Below are positions 26,703 through 37,500 of a DNA stretch of 64,000 nucleotides, in pieces. The stretch lies in assembly GCA_934464705.1 (NCBI GenBank), contig CAKSKB010000004.1:62001-126000 (forward strand), read 5' to 3'. The DNA is from an uncultured Clostridia bacterium (GTDB taxonomy: Bacteria; Bacillota; Clostridia; HGM11514). The notes under the pieces are model-generated. The model was given only the letters and a program-made list of their open reading frames with translations. It had not been told where the DNA came from and made no database searches. Position 1 is the first letter of the stretch, and each line of letters begins with the position of its first letter. The position numbers and the translations under genes are program-made.

Positions 26703-26733
26703 TTGACATTACCCTAAGGTTATAGTTTATAAT
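26703..26733 (+). promoter_or_regulatory. MerR-type promoter with 19-base spacer
   Basis: Consensus TTGACA (26703-26708) and TATAAT (26728-26733) are 19 bases apart, longer than the usual 17, with the near-palindrome ACCCTAAGGT (26711-26720) centred in the spacer. This is the layout on which MerR-family activators act by twisting the DNA. The gene it drives begins with a MerR domain, so autoregulation is likely. Confidence 0.85.
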
Positions 26734-26755
26734 AGTAGTAAAGGGCGGTGGCAGA

Positions 26756-28486
26756 ATGCTTATAAACGAAATTGCACAAAAAACAGGCATATCGAAAAAA
26801 GCAATATATATTTACGAAAGCAAGGGGCTGCTTAAAGTGCAGCGCCGCGCAAACAGGTATCGGGAATACACCGGGGAGGACGAGCGAAAGCTTAACAAAA
26901 TCAAGCTTTTGCGGCTTGCCGGTATTTCGATTGCGGACATAAAGCTTCTTTTCGACAGCGTTGTTACCATAAATGAGCTGACCGACAAAAGAAAGCGCGA
27001 AATCGAAAGAGAATTCGGCTCGCACTCCGAACAGCTTTCGCTTTGCAGCCGTATTATGGATTCCTATAAAAACAAGGAATATGACGAATACAAATTCAGC
27101 GAAACAGACTTTGAAATAGCAGCTCAGGTAAATGACGGCGATGTTATTTCGGTCGGGATTGACATAGGCACAACGACAATAAGCGCAGCGGTAATAAACA
27201 TTACGCAAAAGCAGCAGATTGAGTTTTACACCATTCCGAACGGCTGCGAGATTAAAAGCGACGGCGTTTTTTCCGAGCAGGACCCAAAGCAGATTACAGA
27301 AAAGGTGCAAAAGCTTGCGGATTCTGTTATAACAGGCTTTCCTGGCGTGAAATCAATCGGAATTACCGGGCAGATGCACGGAATACTCTATGTTGACGAA
27401 AACGGGAAAGCAGTTTCGCCTTTTGTAACATGGCAGGACAAACGGGGCGATATTAAATGCGGCGGCGAAACCTACTGCGAAAAAATAAAGCGGCTGACGG
27501 AACTTCCGGTTTCAACCGGATTTGGCTTTGCAACGCATTTTTACAATATTGAAAACAACAACATTCCGCAAAGCGCCGTCACCTTCTGCAATATTGCGGA
27601 TTATGCCGCAATGCGGCTCACAAATGCGAAAATGCCTGTGATACATTCATCGATTGCGGCAAGCTTCGGACTTTTCGATATATACGGTAACCGATTTGAA
27701 ACCGAAAAAATCAATCTTCTCGGAGAAAGCGGCGTTTCGCTCCCCGATGTGACGGACGAGTTTTTTGTCTGCGGAGAATATAAAGGCATACCCGTTTCCG
27801 CCGCAATAGGCGATAATCAGGCGAGTTTTCTCGGATCGGTTGACGATTTAAACGGCAGCATTCTTATAAATATAGGAACCGGGAGCCAGATTTCAATGGT
27901 TAAAAGCGACGGCTTTTCGGGCAGTGATACAAATGAAATCAGACCGCTTTGCAAAAATAAATATATTGTGTGCGGTTCGGCGCTGTGCGGAGGGCAGTCG
28001 TTTGCGATTACCGAAAAGCTTTTCAGAGAATTTGTCAAAGCCTCCGGCGGAAGTGACGCAGCCGTTTACCGAACCATGAACGCACTTGCGGAAAAAGCCT
28101 TTCTCGAAAAGCGGCAGCCGCTTAATTTCAGAACCGCATTTAAAGGGTCAAGACAGCAGCCCGACCTCACTGCGGAAATCCGCAGTATAACGGATAAAAA
28201 CTTCACTGCCGGGCAGATGATTTTAGGAGTTGTTTACGGAATTTGCCGTGAACTTTATGACTTTTTTGATGGCAGTGAAAAAGTTTCTGTAATCGCATCG
28301 GGAAACGCTGTGCAGAAAAACAGCGTATTCGGGCTTGTGTTAAAAGATATTTTTAAAAGACCTGTTAAAATATCGCAGCAAAGCGAGGAGGCGGCAGTCG
28401 GGGCGGCGCTTTTCTCTGCGGTTTCGGCGGACATATTGGACGGAACAGACGACTTCAAAGATTTTATTAAATACAGAGAGGTATAG
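26756..28486 (+). CDS. MerR-FGGY fusion: DNA-binding sugar kinase (sedoheptulokinase-like)
   Basis: A 576-residue two-domain protein. Residues 1 to about 115 are a MerR helix-turn-helix (INEIAQKTGISKKAIYIYESKGLL, YREYTGEDERKLNKIKLLRLAGISI) and dimerisation helix. From about 131 it is an FGGY kinase: ATP loop GIDIGTTTIS, the TGQMHGILY substrate strand, GDNQASF, and the second phosphate loop LINIGTGSQ; it resembles sedoheptulokinases and xylulokinases. The length fits a full kinase plus a MerR head. A kinase that senses its own substrate and switches its own promoter is the natural reading; inferred. Cotranscribed with the GH32-like gene two bases downstream. Not two genes: the frame is continuous. 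Confidence 0.85.
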   Translation: MLINEIAQKTGISKKAIYIYESKGLLKVQRRANRYREYTGEDERKLNKIKLLRLAGISIADIKLLFDSVVTINELTDKRKREIEREFGSHSEQLSLCSRIMDSYKNKEYDEYKFSETDFEIAAQVNDGDVISVGIDIGTTTISAAVINITQKQQIEFYTIPNGCEIKSDGVFSEQDPKQITEKVQKLADSVITGFPGVKSIGITGQMHGILYVDENGKAVSPFVTWQDKRGDIKCGGETYCEKIKRLTELPVSTGFGFATHFYNIENNNIPQSAVTFCNIADYAAMRLTNAKMPVIHSSIAASFGLFDIYGNRFETEKINLLGESGVSLPDVTDEFFVCGEYKGIPVSAAIGDNQASFLGSVDDLNGSILINIGTGSQISMVKSDGFSGSDTNEIRPLCKNKYIVCGSALCGGQSFAITEKLFREFVKASGGSDAAVYRTMNALAEKAFLEKRQPLNFRTAFKGSRQQPDLTAEIRSITDKNFTAGQMILGVVYGICRELYDFFDGSEKVSVIASGNAVQKNSVFGLVLKDIFKRPVKISQQSEEAAVGAALFSAVSADILDGTDDFKDFIKYREV

Positions 28487-28488
28487 CC

Positions 28489-30459
28489 ATGATTTTTCAG
28501 AATGTTAAATGTTATGACTTTTCAAACCTTAACATAAAAAACATAAACGATTACAAATATTCTCCTAACGGAATTGTGCTTAAACTGCGCCTTAAGAGGC
28601 TTCCGTCGGCAAACGAAAAACTTATTGATATTCCCGGTTTGTGCAGCGTTTTATATAAAAATCTTAATATCAATGAACTTGATCCGTTCGACTGCGGCGA
28701 AGGCTACACACCGTTTGCCGATGAAAACGGCATGGTTCCGGCAGTTATAACCGAATTTCATTTCACCTCCGAGCACGAAGACTGGAACACGCTTCATCTC
28801 GGAATACCGACCTCACTTTGCGACCCTGTCAAAGACGATTTGTATATTGTGGTTGACAAAACGCATTTCAGGCTTGTATACGGCGGAAAGGTCGTAAATT
28901 ACAACCTCATTTACGGAAAGCTTTCAGAGCCCGAAAACAGCAGTATTTTCTGCAATTACGATTATGCCGAAAGCGTCGGATATTCAAATGACATAAATTC
29001 AGCCAAGCTTTTTACCGAAAAACGAAGGCTCAATAAACCGCTTAACTACTACACTCCGTTCGGGCATAACACATTCATAGGCGACATCGTCAATTTTTAT
29101 CATGACGGCATATATCATATGCTTTATATGCCCGATACGCACCACCATCAAAACCGTTGGAGCTGCGGAGGGCACCACTTTGAGCATATGATAACGAAGG
29201 ATTTTATAACCTGGGAAGATGTCGGCGCAGTAACGGACATAGAAGAGCAGTGGCAATCGGTCGGCACGGGAACGCTCTTTTATCACGGCGGAAAATACTA
29301 TTCGATCTACGGACTTCACACCGACAGAATGATAGCAAAAGACAGGCTTTATCCGCCTGTAGGCTGCGAAAAATCCGAAATTATACCGTTTGAGGATATT
29401 TTCAAAAGCGGAAAATACCCGTTCGGCGCAACATATGCCGAAAGCTGCGACGGAATACACTTTACCCCGAGCAACAAAATTTGCGCGCCCGTAACGAACC
29501 CGAGCGTGTATGAAGAAAACGGCAGACTTGTTATGTATTCGGGTGATAACATATGGGAAAGCGAAGGAATGGACAAGCCGTGGAAAATCATAAAAAGCGG
29601 ATTTCCGCCCTGCGGTCACGGCACGAAAATGCTGAACACAGGGGAATGTCCGTCGTTTTTTGAATGGAACGGATACAAATACCTGATTATGGGCGTTACG
29701 GGCTTTTGGAGAACCGAAAAAGATTCGGACGAGTATATCGATTATGCCGCAAAAGGATATGATATTTACGAAGGACTTTCAGTCCCTATGGCGGTAAAAA
29801 CCGATGACGGAAGGGTCATAATGGCAGGCTGGCTCGGCGGAGCCGGGTGGGGTTCATGCGTGGTTCACCGTGAGCTTGTGCAGTTAGAAGGCGGAAATCT
29901 CGGGACAAAATGGCTGCCGGAGCTTTTCCCGAAAACCGAATATTTATGCGATATTGAAGGGCTGACCGCAGAAATAACGCCGAAAACAAGTTATTATCTT
30001 GATATTAAGCTTGAAAGAAACGGCTCCGATTTCTTTGCGGTAAGATTCTCCGACGGCGAAAGCGAGGTTGAACTTAAGCTTAATTTCAAAGACCATTCAG
30101 CACAGTATTCAACAGCGGAAAACACAAATATCTGCGAAGATATTCCGCCGCTGTACAAAACCGTAAAAGATATTAAGGATGACGAAAATTTCAGGTCGTT
30201 CGGCTTTTCGCTTCCCGGAAAAACACCGGCAAAATGCGGAGATTTCAGTATTCCCCATGTTGATTTCGGAGGTAATGAAATTTCTGTTAAGATTATACTT
30301 TATTTCAGCGAAAAAATCAATTCCACGATAGCAGACGCCGAAATCAATCAAAACCGAACGATTATTTCAAACAGGGTAGGATTTTTCCCGAAGCGGATTA
30401 AGTTTCTGCCGGGCAAATCAAAAATAATCGGTGCTTCACTCTGCAAAGTTAATGATTAA
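28489..30459 (+). CDS. GH32-like glycoside hydrolase (divergent)
   Basis: A 656-residue cytoplasmic protein (no signal peptide). A beta-sandwich N-terminal part (about 1-180) precedes a five-bladed propeller domain (about 185-480) and a C-terminal beta-sandwich. The nucleophile region reads FIGDIVNFYHDG with D199, and TGECPSFFEW carries the ECP motif with acid/base E386, both as in GH32. The RDP transition-state motif reads TNP (336-338), so the usual Asp is missing. Probably acts on fructosides or related disaccharides; activity or substrate may differ from standard GH32. Starts two bases after the MerR-kinase stop. Confidence 0.7.
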   Translation: MIFQNVKCYDFSNLNIKNINDYKYSPNGIVLKLRLKRLPSANEKLIDIPGLCSVLYKNLNINELDPFDCGEGYTPFADENGMVPAVITEFHFTSEHEDWNTLHLGIPTSLCDPVKDDLYIVVDKTHFRLVYGGKVVNYNLIYGKLSEPENSSIFCNYDYAESVGYSNDINSAKLFTEKRRLNKPLNYYTPFGHNTFIGDIVNFYHDGIYHMLYMPDTHHHQNRWSCGGHHFEHMITKDFITWEDVGAVTDIEEQWQSVGTGTLFYHGGKYYSIYGLHTDRMIAKDRLYPPVGCEKSEIIPFEDIFKSGKYPFGATYAESCDGIHFTPSNKICAPVTNPSVYEENGRLVMYSGDNIWESEGMDKPWKIIKSGFPPCGHGTKMLNTGECPSFFEWNGYKYLIMGVTGFWRTEKDSDEYIDYAAKGYDIYEGLSVPMAVKTDDGRVIMAGWLGGAGWGSCVVHRELVQLEGGNLGTKWLPELFPKTEYLCDIEGLTAEITPKTSYYLDIKLERNGSDFFAVRFSDGESEVELKLNFKDHSAQYSTAENTNICEDIPPLYKTVKDIKDDENFRSFGFSLPGKTPAKCGDFSIPHVDFGGNEISVKIILYFSEKINSTIADAEINQNRTIISNRVGFFPKRIKFLPGKSKIIGASLCKVND

Positions 30460-30462
30460 AAA

Positions 30463-30497
30463 CCGTGCGGAAAGTAGCTTTTCCGCACGGCTTTTTT
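30463..30497. terminator. Bidirectional terminator
   Basis: An 11-bp stem (30463-30473 with 30480-30490) is followed by TTTTTT on plus; the minus strand carries TTTTT as well, serving the convergent AraC gene. Confidence 0.85.
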
Positions 30498-31380
30498 ACA
30501 CCTCAACCGCATCAAACTGAACTTTATTTTTGCAGTTCGCTTTATACGCCCTTATAAACGAGGGCTTTATTCCGAGATATTTTTTGAACATCTTATAAAA
30601 ATGAGTCTTATTTGTAAATCCTGCCAACTGGCTTACTTCAAATATCGAAAGGTCGGTTGTCATAAGAATATACACGGCGTTGTTAACCCTCTTTTTAAGA
30701 AGATATTCCGAAAAATTCGAGCCAAAATGCGCTTTCAGCAGCTTACTCAAATAATCCTGAGAATAATTGCACATTTCGCTCATATGCTTAAGTGTTATTT
30801 TTTCGCCGCTGTGCTTATCGATATACTCGATAACACGCTGAAGTTCGGGCGGTATTTCAGCCGATTTCTTAAGAAATTCTTCAGTCACAAGCTTGCGGCA
30901 CATATATATCAGCAGATTTGCGATATCGTTTTTTATTATAGTTTCAAAACCCTGATTCCGATCGTGATTTTCCTCCATCATCTTGAAAATCAGATGTTCG
31001 ATGTCAGCACACGCCTTTCCCTCAAAATACGCCATTTGGGTGTTGTTCACCTTTTTCACATCTGAAAATTCGGGAAGACTGAAAACAGCGTCAAGGCTTT
31101 TTTCACCCCTGATCGTTTCGGAAAAATACTCCGGCTTTATCAAAAAGTTTACATATGACATATTTTCGAGTGCGGTAAAGCTGTGCACCTGTCCGTAGTC
31201 GATATAAAGCAGACATCCCTTTTTAAGCATATATTTAACGCCGTCAACATGATGAATGCCGCTTCCGGAAAACACATAAACAAGCTCAATATAGTCATGT
31301 ATATGCTCCGCATCGTCATGCGAATATGAATTAAACAAAATCGGAAGCTTCTCTGTAGACGACTCCGATATATGAAACAT
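30496..31380 (-). CDS. AraC family transcriptional regulator
   Basis: About 294 residues with a cupin N-terminus (HIHDYIELVYVFSGSG, GCLLYIDYGQVHSF) and the AraC double helix-turn-helix in the last 100 residues (LKHMSEMCNYSQDYLSKLLKAHFG, QLAGFTNKTHFYKMFKKYLG). Start chosen at the ATG 31380; a TTG at 31386 is better spaced from GAGG (5 bases) and is a possible alternative. Convergent with the GH32-like gene and upstream-adjacent to the giant surface protein, so it may control either sugar-use cassette. Confidence 0.88.
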   Translation of the reverse strand: MFHISESSTEKLPILFNSYSHDDAEHIHDYIELVYVFSGSGIHHVDGVKYMLKKGCLLYIDYGQVHSFTALENMSYVNFLIKPEYFSETIRGEKSLDAVFSLPEFSDVKKVNNTQMAYFEGKACADIEHLIFKMMEENHDRNQGFETIIKNDIANLLIYMCRKLVTEEFLKKSAEIPPELQRVIEYIDKHSGEKITLKHMSEMCNYSQDYLSKLLKAHFGSNFSEYLLKKRVNNAVYILMTTDLSIFEVSQLAGFTNKTHFYKMFKKYLGIKPSFIRAYKANCKNKVQFDAVEV

Positions 31381-31429
31381 TTTCAACTTTACCTCACCGA
31401 CCCCTCTTAAATATTTTACTTATAATTAT

Positions 31430-31458
31430 ATTATAGCACATAAAACTCTTTATTTCAA
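31430..31458 (-). promoter_or_regulatory. Promoter of the AraC gene at 30496
   Basis: On the minus strand TTGAAA (31458-31453) and TATAAT (31435-31430) with a 17-base spacer and TGTGC before the -10. Confidence 0.7.
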
Positions 31459-31547
31459 GAAATTTTAATCTTTTAAAACTCAAGGGTGCACGGAAACACC
31501 GCACACCCATGAGAATATTAAAATAAGGAGAGTGAAAAACGATAATT

Positions 31548-34500
31548 TTATTTATCAAGCAACCTCTTAACGATACTTGCTGCCTGTGCACGGGTTGCGT
31601 TGGCCTCAGGTGCGAATGTACCGTCGCCCATGCCCGAGATTAAGCCGACAGATGAAGCCGTGTCAACCGCCGCTTTTGCCCAGTCCGCAATTTTGGCTTT
31701 ATCGGTGAATTTATCGATTCCGCCGTTTGCGCCCTTGCCTTCAAGATAGGAGTATGCATTTACGATTATTACCGCCATTTCCTGTCTTGTGATGTTATCG
31801 TTCGGTCTGAAATAGCCGTCATATCCGGAGATTATACCGGCTTCCGAGCAAGCGCCCACATAAGGAGCAAACCATTCATCGTTTACATCTTTGTAGTCAG
31901 CCTTCTTATCGGTGAGTTTAAGTGCTCTTGCGATAATTGCGGCAAATTCCGCTCTTGTGATGTTGCGGTCGGGGTCAAAGAGTGTATCGGATACACCCGA
32001 AACGATGCCGGCTTTATTCATAGCAAGAACATCTGCTGCCGCCCAGTGATTCACCATATCCGTAAACGGATTGGAAATGCTCGGGTTTGTGGTATCATTT
32101 GAGTAGAAACCGCCGTTTCCGGTTGCGGTCGAGCCGCCCTTATTCACGGTCGAGGGCTTTGTTGTTCCGCTGCCGTTTCCTCCGCCGGGGGTTACCGGTG
32201 TTTCAGGTTCTTCAACAGTTGAACCGCCTGTTGTGAATGTTACGATTTCTGTCAGAATCTTAGTATAGATTACTGCGTCATTTCCGTCAGATTCTCTGTA
32301 CATCGGCTCTGTTCCCGATTTATCGCTGATTGTCTTGTAGTTTCCGCCATCTGCAAGATATGCAAGCTTTTCGTCTTTCATACCCTTAAGCGTAAGCTTA
32401 ATCCAGCCGTCGCTTGTAATGATTTTTTCTCCGCCCAAAGCGAATACCTTGCCGATTTTAAGGCCGCCGGCCTTGCCGGAAGGCGAAGATACGGTTGCGG
32501 GAAGCCTGAATGTGCCGTCCCAATCCGAACCGCTGAGTTTAGTGCCGGAAGGAATATTCATCGAAATTCCGCTTGATGTGCTGTCAATTTCGGGGAGAGC
32601 CTTGCCTGCACCCTTAACCTCTGCCTTTACTCCGTCCGCAACGGTGAATGTTGACTTGTCGACATAGTAGTTGAGGTCTACGCTGCCGTCCTCTGTGAAG
32701 TTCTTGGTTGTAACGGCCGTCTTTCTGAATGCCGCAATTGCGTCGCCGAGAGCATATGCTGCACGGTCAACTTCGTGTTCTGCAGTCTTTTCGTCATCAT
32801 AAACTGCCTTTGCGCTGTCATAAGCCGCTTTAAGCTTTGCGATATCACTTGCGCTGTACTGGTTATAATCCGTACCTGCCTGTGCGGAAGCGAGAATTGT
32901 TTCGGCTTCGTCGAGTGCAGCTTTAAGCGCAGTTTTATCTACATTAGCACCGGAAAGCGTGATTTCGGTATTGGTTGCGGCGATTGCGGAGAAGTGACCT
33001 TCTCTCGAAACAAATTCCGAAATTGCCCTCTGCTCATCGAATATCGTTTCGCCGTCAATCGTAAGAACAACTCTTATAGTTGTTCCGTTAACATCGTACA
33101 TACCGAAGGTTATGCCGTAAGTCTTATCGTTTTCGATGTAATTGCCCGGCTTTGCGACAAATGTTCCGTCCGCAGCACTAGGACTGTTTACACCGTCATA
33201 GAACTGGAGTTCAAGCTGGCTCGGCTTGCAAACCACAAGCACGCCCGAGTTGCCGCTCCAGGGCATAGCGGACGGGTCCGCCAGGCCGATTGCAAAGCCG
33301 CCCCAGTCATCATCATTGACAGATGACTGTTTATAACGGAAGGCAAATTCCGTATTCTTGAACTTTTCACCGGTATAAGCCGCAAGACCGTAACCCGAAT
33401 GCATATGCAGCGTATCTCCGGTAAATTCATACTTAACATCGTTCTTCATAATCTGCCAGCTGTCCTCGCCCGCGGTTATGAAAGGCTTGATGTTAACGCG
33501 CGTAACATTTGCCGAAACATTTGCGCTCTTCTTGAAACGCTTGAATGCGCTTTCGAGAGCCTTATACTGTTCATCAATCTGATACTGCGTTGCGTTCTGG
33601 CTTGAAAGAACTTCCGCCGTCTTATCGAGAGCCTCCTTCATGAGGTCAGCCTCGGACTTAGGATACTGTCCCTCGCCGTCACCGATTTCAACGCCGTTAT
33701 AGAATGTTTTCGCTTCATCGTTAAGTTCATAAAGTGCATCTTTGTCAACATCGCCGGCAGGCTCAATGTAAAGGGGTTCAGCCCAAACACTTTCGCCTGT
33801 TGCGCCGTTTTCGTCAACCGGTGTAACTTTGCATCTGATATACTTACCCTCGCACTCGGGGGTAACGGTAAATTCGCTTGTACCTGTATTATCCGAAACC
33901 TTCTTGAAGTTGAGGTAGAAGTCCTCATCTGCGGTATCGGTAATATAGTAGTTTGCGTGTGTTGTGCCGTTCTTGTGACCGTCGGGGCTTGCAAACTTGA
34001 AGTTCGCTTTGAGCTCCTTGCCCTTCTTCGGAACGCCCGAAACGGAAACATCGGAAACAGTCGGTTTTGCATCGCCCGGAATGAGTGTTTTTCCTTCGTA
34101 TTCAAAGGACTTCAAACCGATTTCGGACTGGTCGATATTTGTAAATCCGGGAACCTTAGCCAAAACATCGGGCTTTAAGTTATAGTTTCCGCCTGCGTAA
34201 TCCACAAACAAATCACGGTTGTCGGTACCCTTTTTCTTAGTCATGATAAGGTTTGTCGGGAAGCCCGTAAGAGCCGGCTCATCGGCAGCCCACGGTGTAC
34301 CGAATCTGTAGATATAGTAGCAGTCGTCAAACTCGTGTATCCAGCTTACACTGTGCGGATCGGAGTTTGTGTAAATCATAACATTATTGGAAAGCGTTGT
34401 GTTTGTGCGTGTACCCTTTCCGTCATGGAATTCCTTAATCCACGGCCATCTCTTGGTCCAGGTTTCATTCTCCCAGACCTTTGCAAGAGTTGTGGGAGCG

Positions 34501-37500
34501 TCCGCACCCCATGTACCTTCTCTTGCGAGTCTGTTTACATAATCCGTCCATTCATCGCCCCAGTCATACTGATAGAACAGTGACGGAAGGTCGATAACAA
34601 GATTTGCATTGAACACATTGCCCTGTCCCTGATTTACCTTGAATGCTTCCGTGTTGACGCCGGACATTCCCGGTCCTACGATATTATGTTCAACGGTCGT
34701 GCAGCTTACATAGTCATCCACGAAAACAGCGGAAGCCGAGAAGCCGTAAGCGCTGTAGTTGCACGAATTGTTGTGGAAATAGTTGTAACGAATCGTGTTG
34801 TCAAGCGCACGCATATCGCGGCCGCCGTAGATAACGCCGAGGTCAACACCGTTTTGGAGACAATCATGGAAATCGTTATACTCGATTATCGTGTCAACCG
34901 ACGTTCTGTCGTTTCCTGCAAGTGCAAAAGCGATTGCCATAAGAGGTGTGTTGTAAAATTCGTTATGGTCGATTCTGGTTCCGACGCCTCTCGTATTAAC
35001 CGCCGGAATATTGAATTCCTGAAGCTTGTTTGTATCGTGAATTACATTGTTTGTAATGCGGTTTCCGCCCGGTTTCAAAGTTTCGGGGTCGCCGCCGTAC
35101 ATATAAATTGCTTCGTTTCCGGTGTGATTTACAACGCTGTTCTTGATTGTTACATTGTAAGCACCGTCAACATTTACAGCGTAATCAACAGAGTTGTTAA
35201 CAACGCAGTTATTGATTGTGATATTTTCAACATCGGTAAGCGAAAGAACATATTTTTTCGAGGTTGTCATTCTGATACCCTCAATATTGATGTTCTTTGC
35301 ACCGCTTACGGAAATTGCGGAAGACGCCTTTGTTGTTACGAAAAGCTTTGAATTTTCGTTTGTACCCTCAAACGGATAAATGTAAAGCTTTCCGCTTGAT
35401 TTGTCGTAATACCATTCGCCGGGTTCGTCCAGTGCTTCAAATGAGTTGAACACGCAAATCGGCTTGCCCTTGTCTGCGCTTGCGCCGTAAAATGCGCCGC
35501 TCGTACCGTTGATTACATTGTTATCACGGTCCATTGAGGCAGTGAATGCATTTGCACACCAGCCGTATGCGATGTAACCGTAGTAAACAAAATCTTCGGG
35601 TCTGTATGTGAACTTAAACAGCTCATCATCATAAACTTTAAGTTCGGGTTTTGCATTTGTGCTTGTATCAATCTTTGCTGCGTCTGCCTTCATCCAGTCT
35701 TCGATAACGGGGGAGTTCGGGTAACGCGAAAGGCTCATAGGCTGATTATCAAGCATCATCATAGGTGCGCTGATTGCAAATGTTGCATTTGCGGGGACAA
35801 CATCTATCGGGTCAAGCCCGATATCCTTTGCGTTTGCAACATAAATTTTATCCTTGACATCATCTTTGAGATAATCCTTCATATCACCGGTGAGGGGGTT
35901 GAAGTCGGAGAAGTTATAAACATCGTTTGTTGTGAGAACAACTTCCTCACCGTTATACGCTTTATAAGTAATCGGATGTTCTTCGCTTCCACTATCCTGC
36001 GATTCAAGCGTGAAGGTCTTTGAAAGCTGATAGAGTCCGCCTCTTATATATACGGTAATCGGGATTGTTTTATCCTTAATCTTTCTTATCTGCGCCTTTG
36101 CTTTGTCGAGAGTCTTGAAAGGAGCGTCAATCGTACCCTTGTTTGTATCATTGCCGTCATTGGAAACATAGTATTTAAGTTCTTTAACGGTCGGGTCAAG
36201 ACCTGTTCCGATAAGCACGGGCTGACCCATAACTTCACCGGTCTTGGAAATTGCGATTACATAGTAAGAGCCGTCTTTTGCGTCAGACGAAACGCTTACC
36301 GTTGCTTCGCCTGTCTTTCCGGGTGTTACGGTGATACCGCTGTCGGTAAGGATTTCGGTTCTGTCCTCGTTTGTAACAACATACTTAAACTTCTGTTCAA
36401 AGCCGTCCGTTGTACCAGCCTGGTTGAGAAGCTTCGTATAAATCGTTTTTGAAGAGCCTTTTTCGATAGATGTATCGCTGTCTGCAAAAGCGTTTATAAG
36501 CTCTTTTGCACCAAGTTTTGCAACATAAAGATTTGAAGCGAGCATTTCCTCCATGTCACCCGTCATGGTCGTGGGATAACCGAAGGTAATACCGTAGTCT
36601 GTACCGAGCAAGGCACTGTAATCATCCGGAATTGTAATAATACCCACAAAACGCTTCCACTGATCGGTAACTTCCATACCGTCTTCGCCGTAGGTGTCGG
36701 TAAATGCATTGTAAGCATAACCTCCGCCATTAATAAAGCCCATATTAAAGCGAGTTTTGGTTCCGGGGTTTTTAGTTTTTGCATAAACGCTTACAAGCAG
36801 CTTGTCGCCGCCCTTAATGTCGGTCGGTGTATAATAAGTTCTTGAAACGGAAGCGTCTTTGGCAACCAAAAAGCCTTCGATTCCAAGAGCTTTATTGACC
36901 TTTTTATTACTGAAGTTACCGAAATAAAGAATATTTCTTGTCTTCCCGTCATAATCAACGATGTTTGCTGCCTGTAACGCCTCAAACGAATTGGTGTTTC
37001 TGCCGCCTGTGTCCGCCCATGACCAAAGCATGTAGCAGTCTTCGTTTCCGGCAGTATTTTTGATAAGGTTTTCGGGAGCTCTTGCAGAAGATGTCTGCTC
37101 TGCATAATCGGAATAATAGTCCTCCGTAAGGTCAACATCGGGGAATTCCGAACCCACGCTGAGCTTTACGCCCTTAACCATCTTTTTATTTTCGTTTGAA
37201 ACGGCTACTATATAGTAAACGCCGCTCTTTGCGTCCTCTGCGGCGGTAACCGTACCGTCAGCGGAAACGGTAATGCCTGCATCGGAAACAACTTCCGTTC
37301 TGTCCGCATTTGTTACATAATATGTAACCTCCTGCGAAACGCCGTCGGTTGCATCGCACTGATTAAGAATTTTGGTGCTTACCTTAGCGGTTTCGCCCTT
37401 CATAAGCACAGGTGAATCAATCTCGGATTTAATATCGATTGCCTTAACCCTTGCAATGAACGGGTTAGAAACGAGCATTTCCTCCATATTATCTGTCATG

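Noticed and set aside
34686..35351. 221-codon frame on plus inside the giant gene
   Set aside because: Antisense of the beta-helix region with Val/Ile-rich repeats; shadow.
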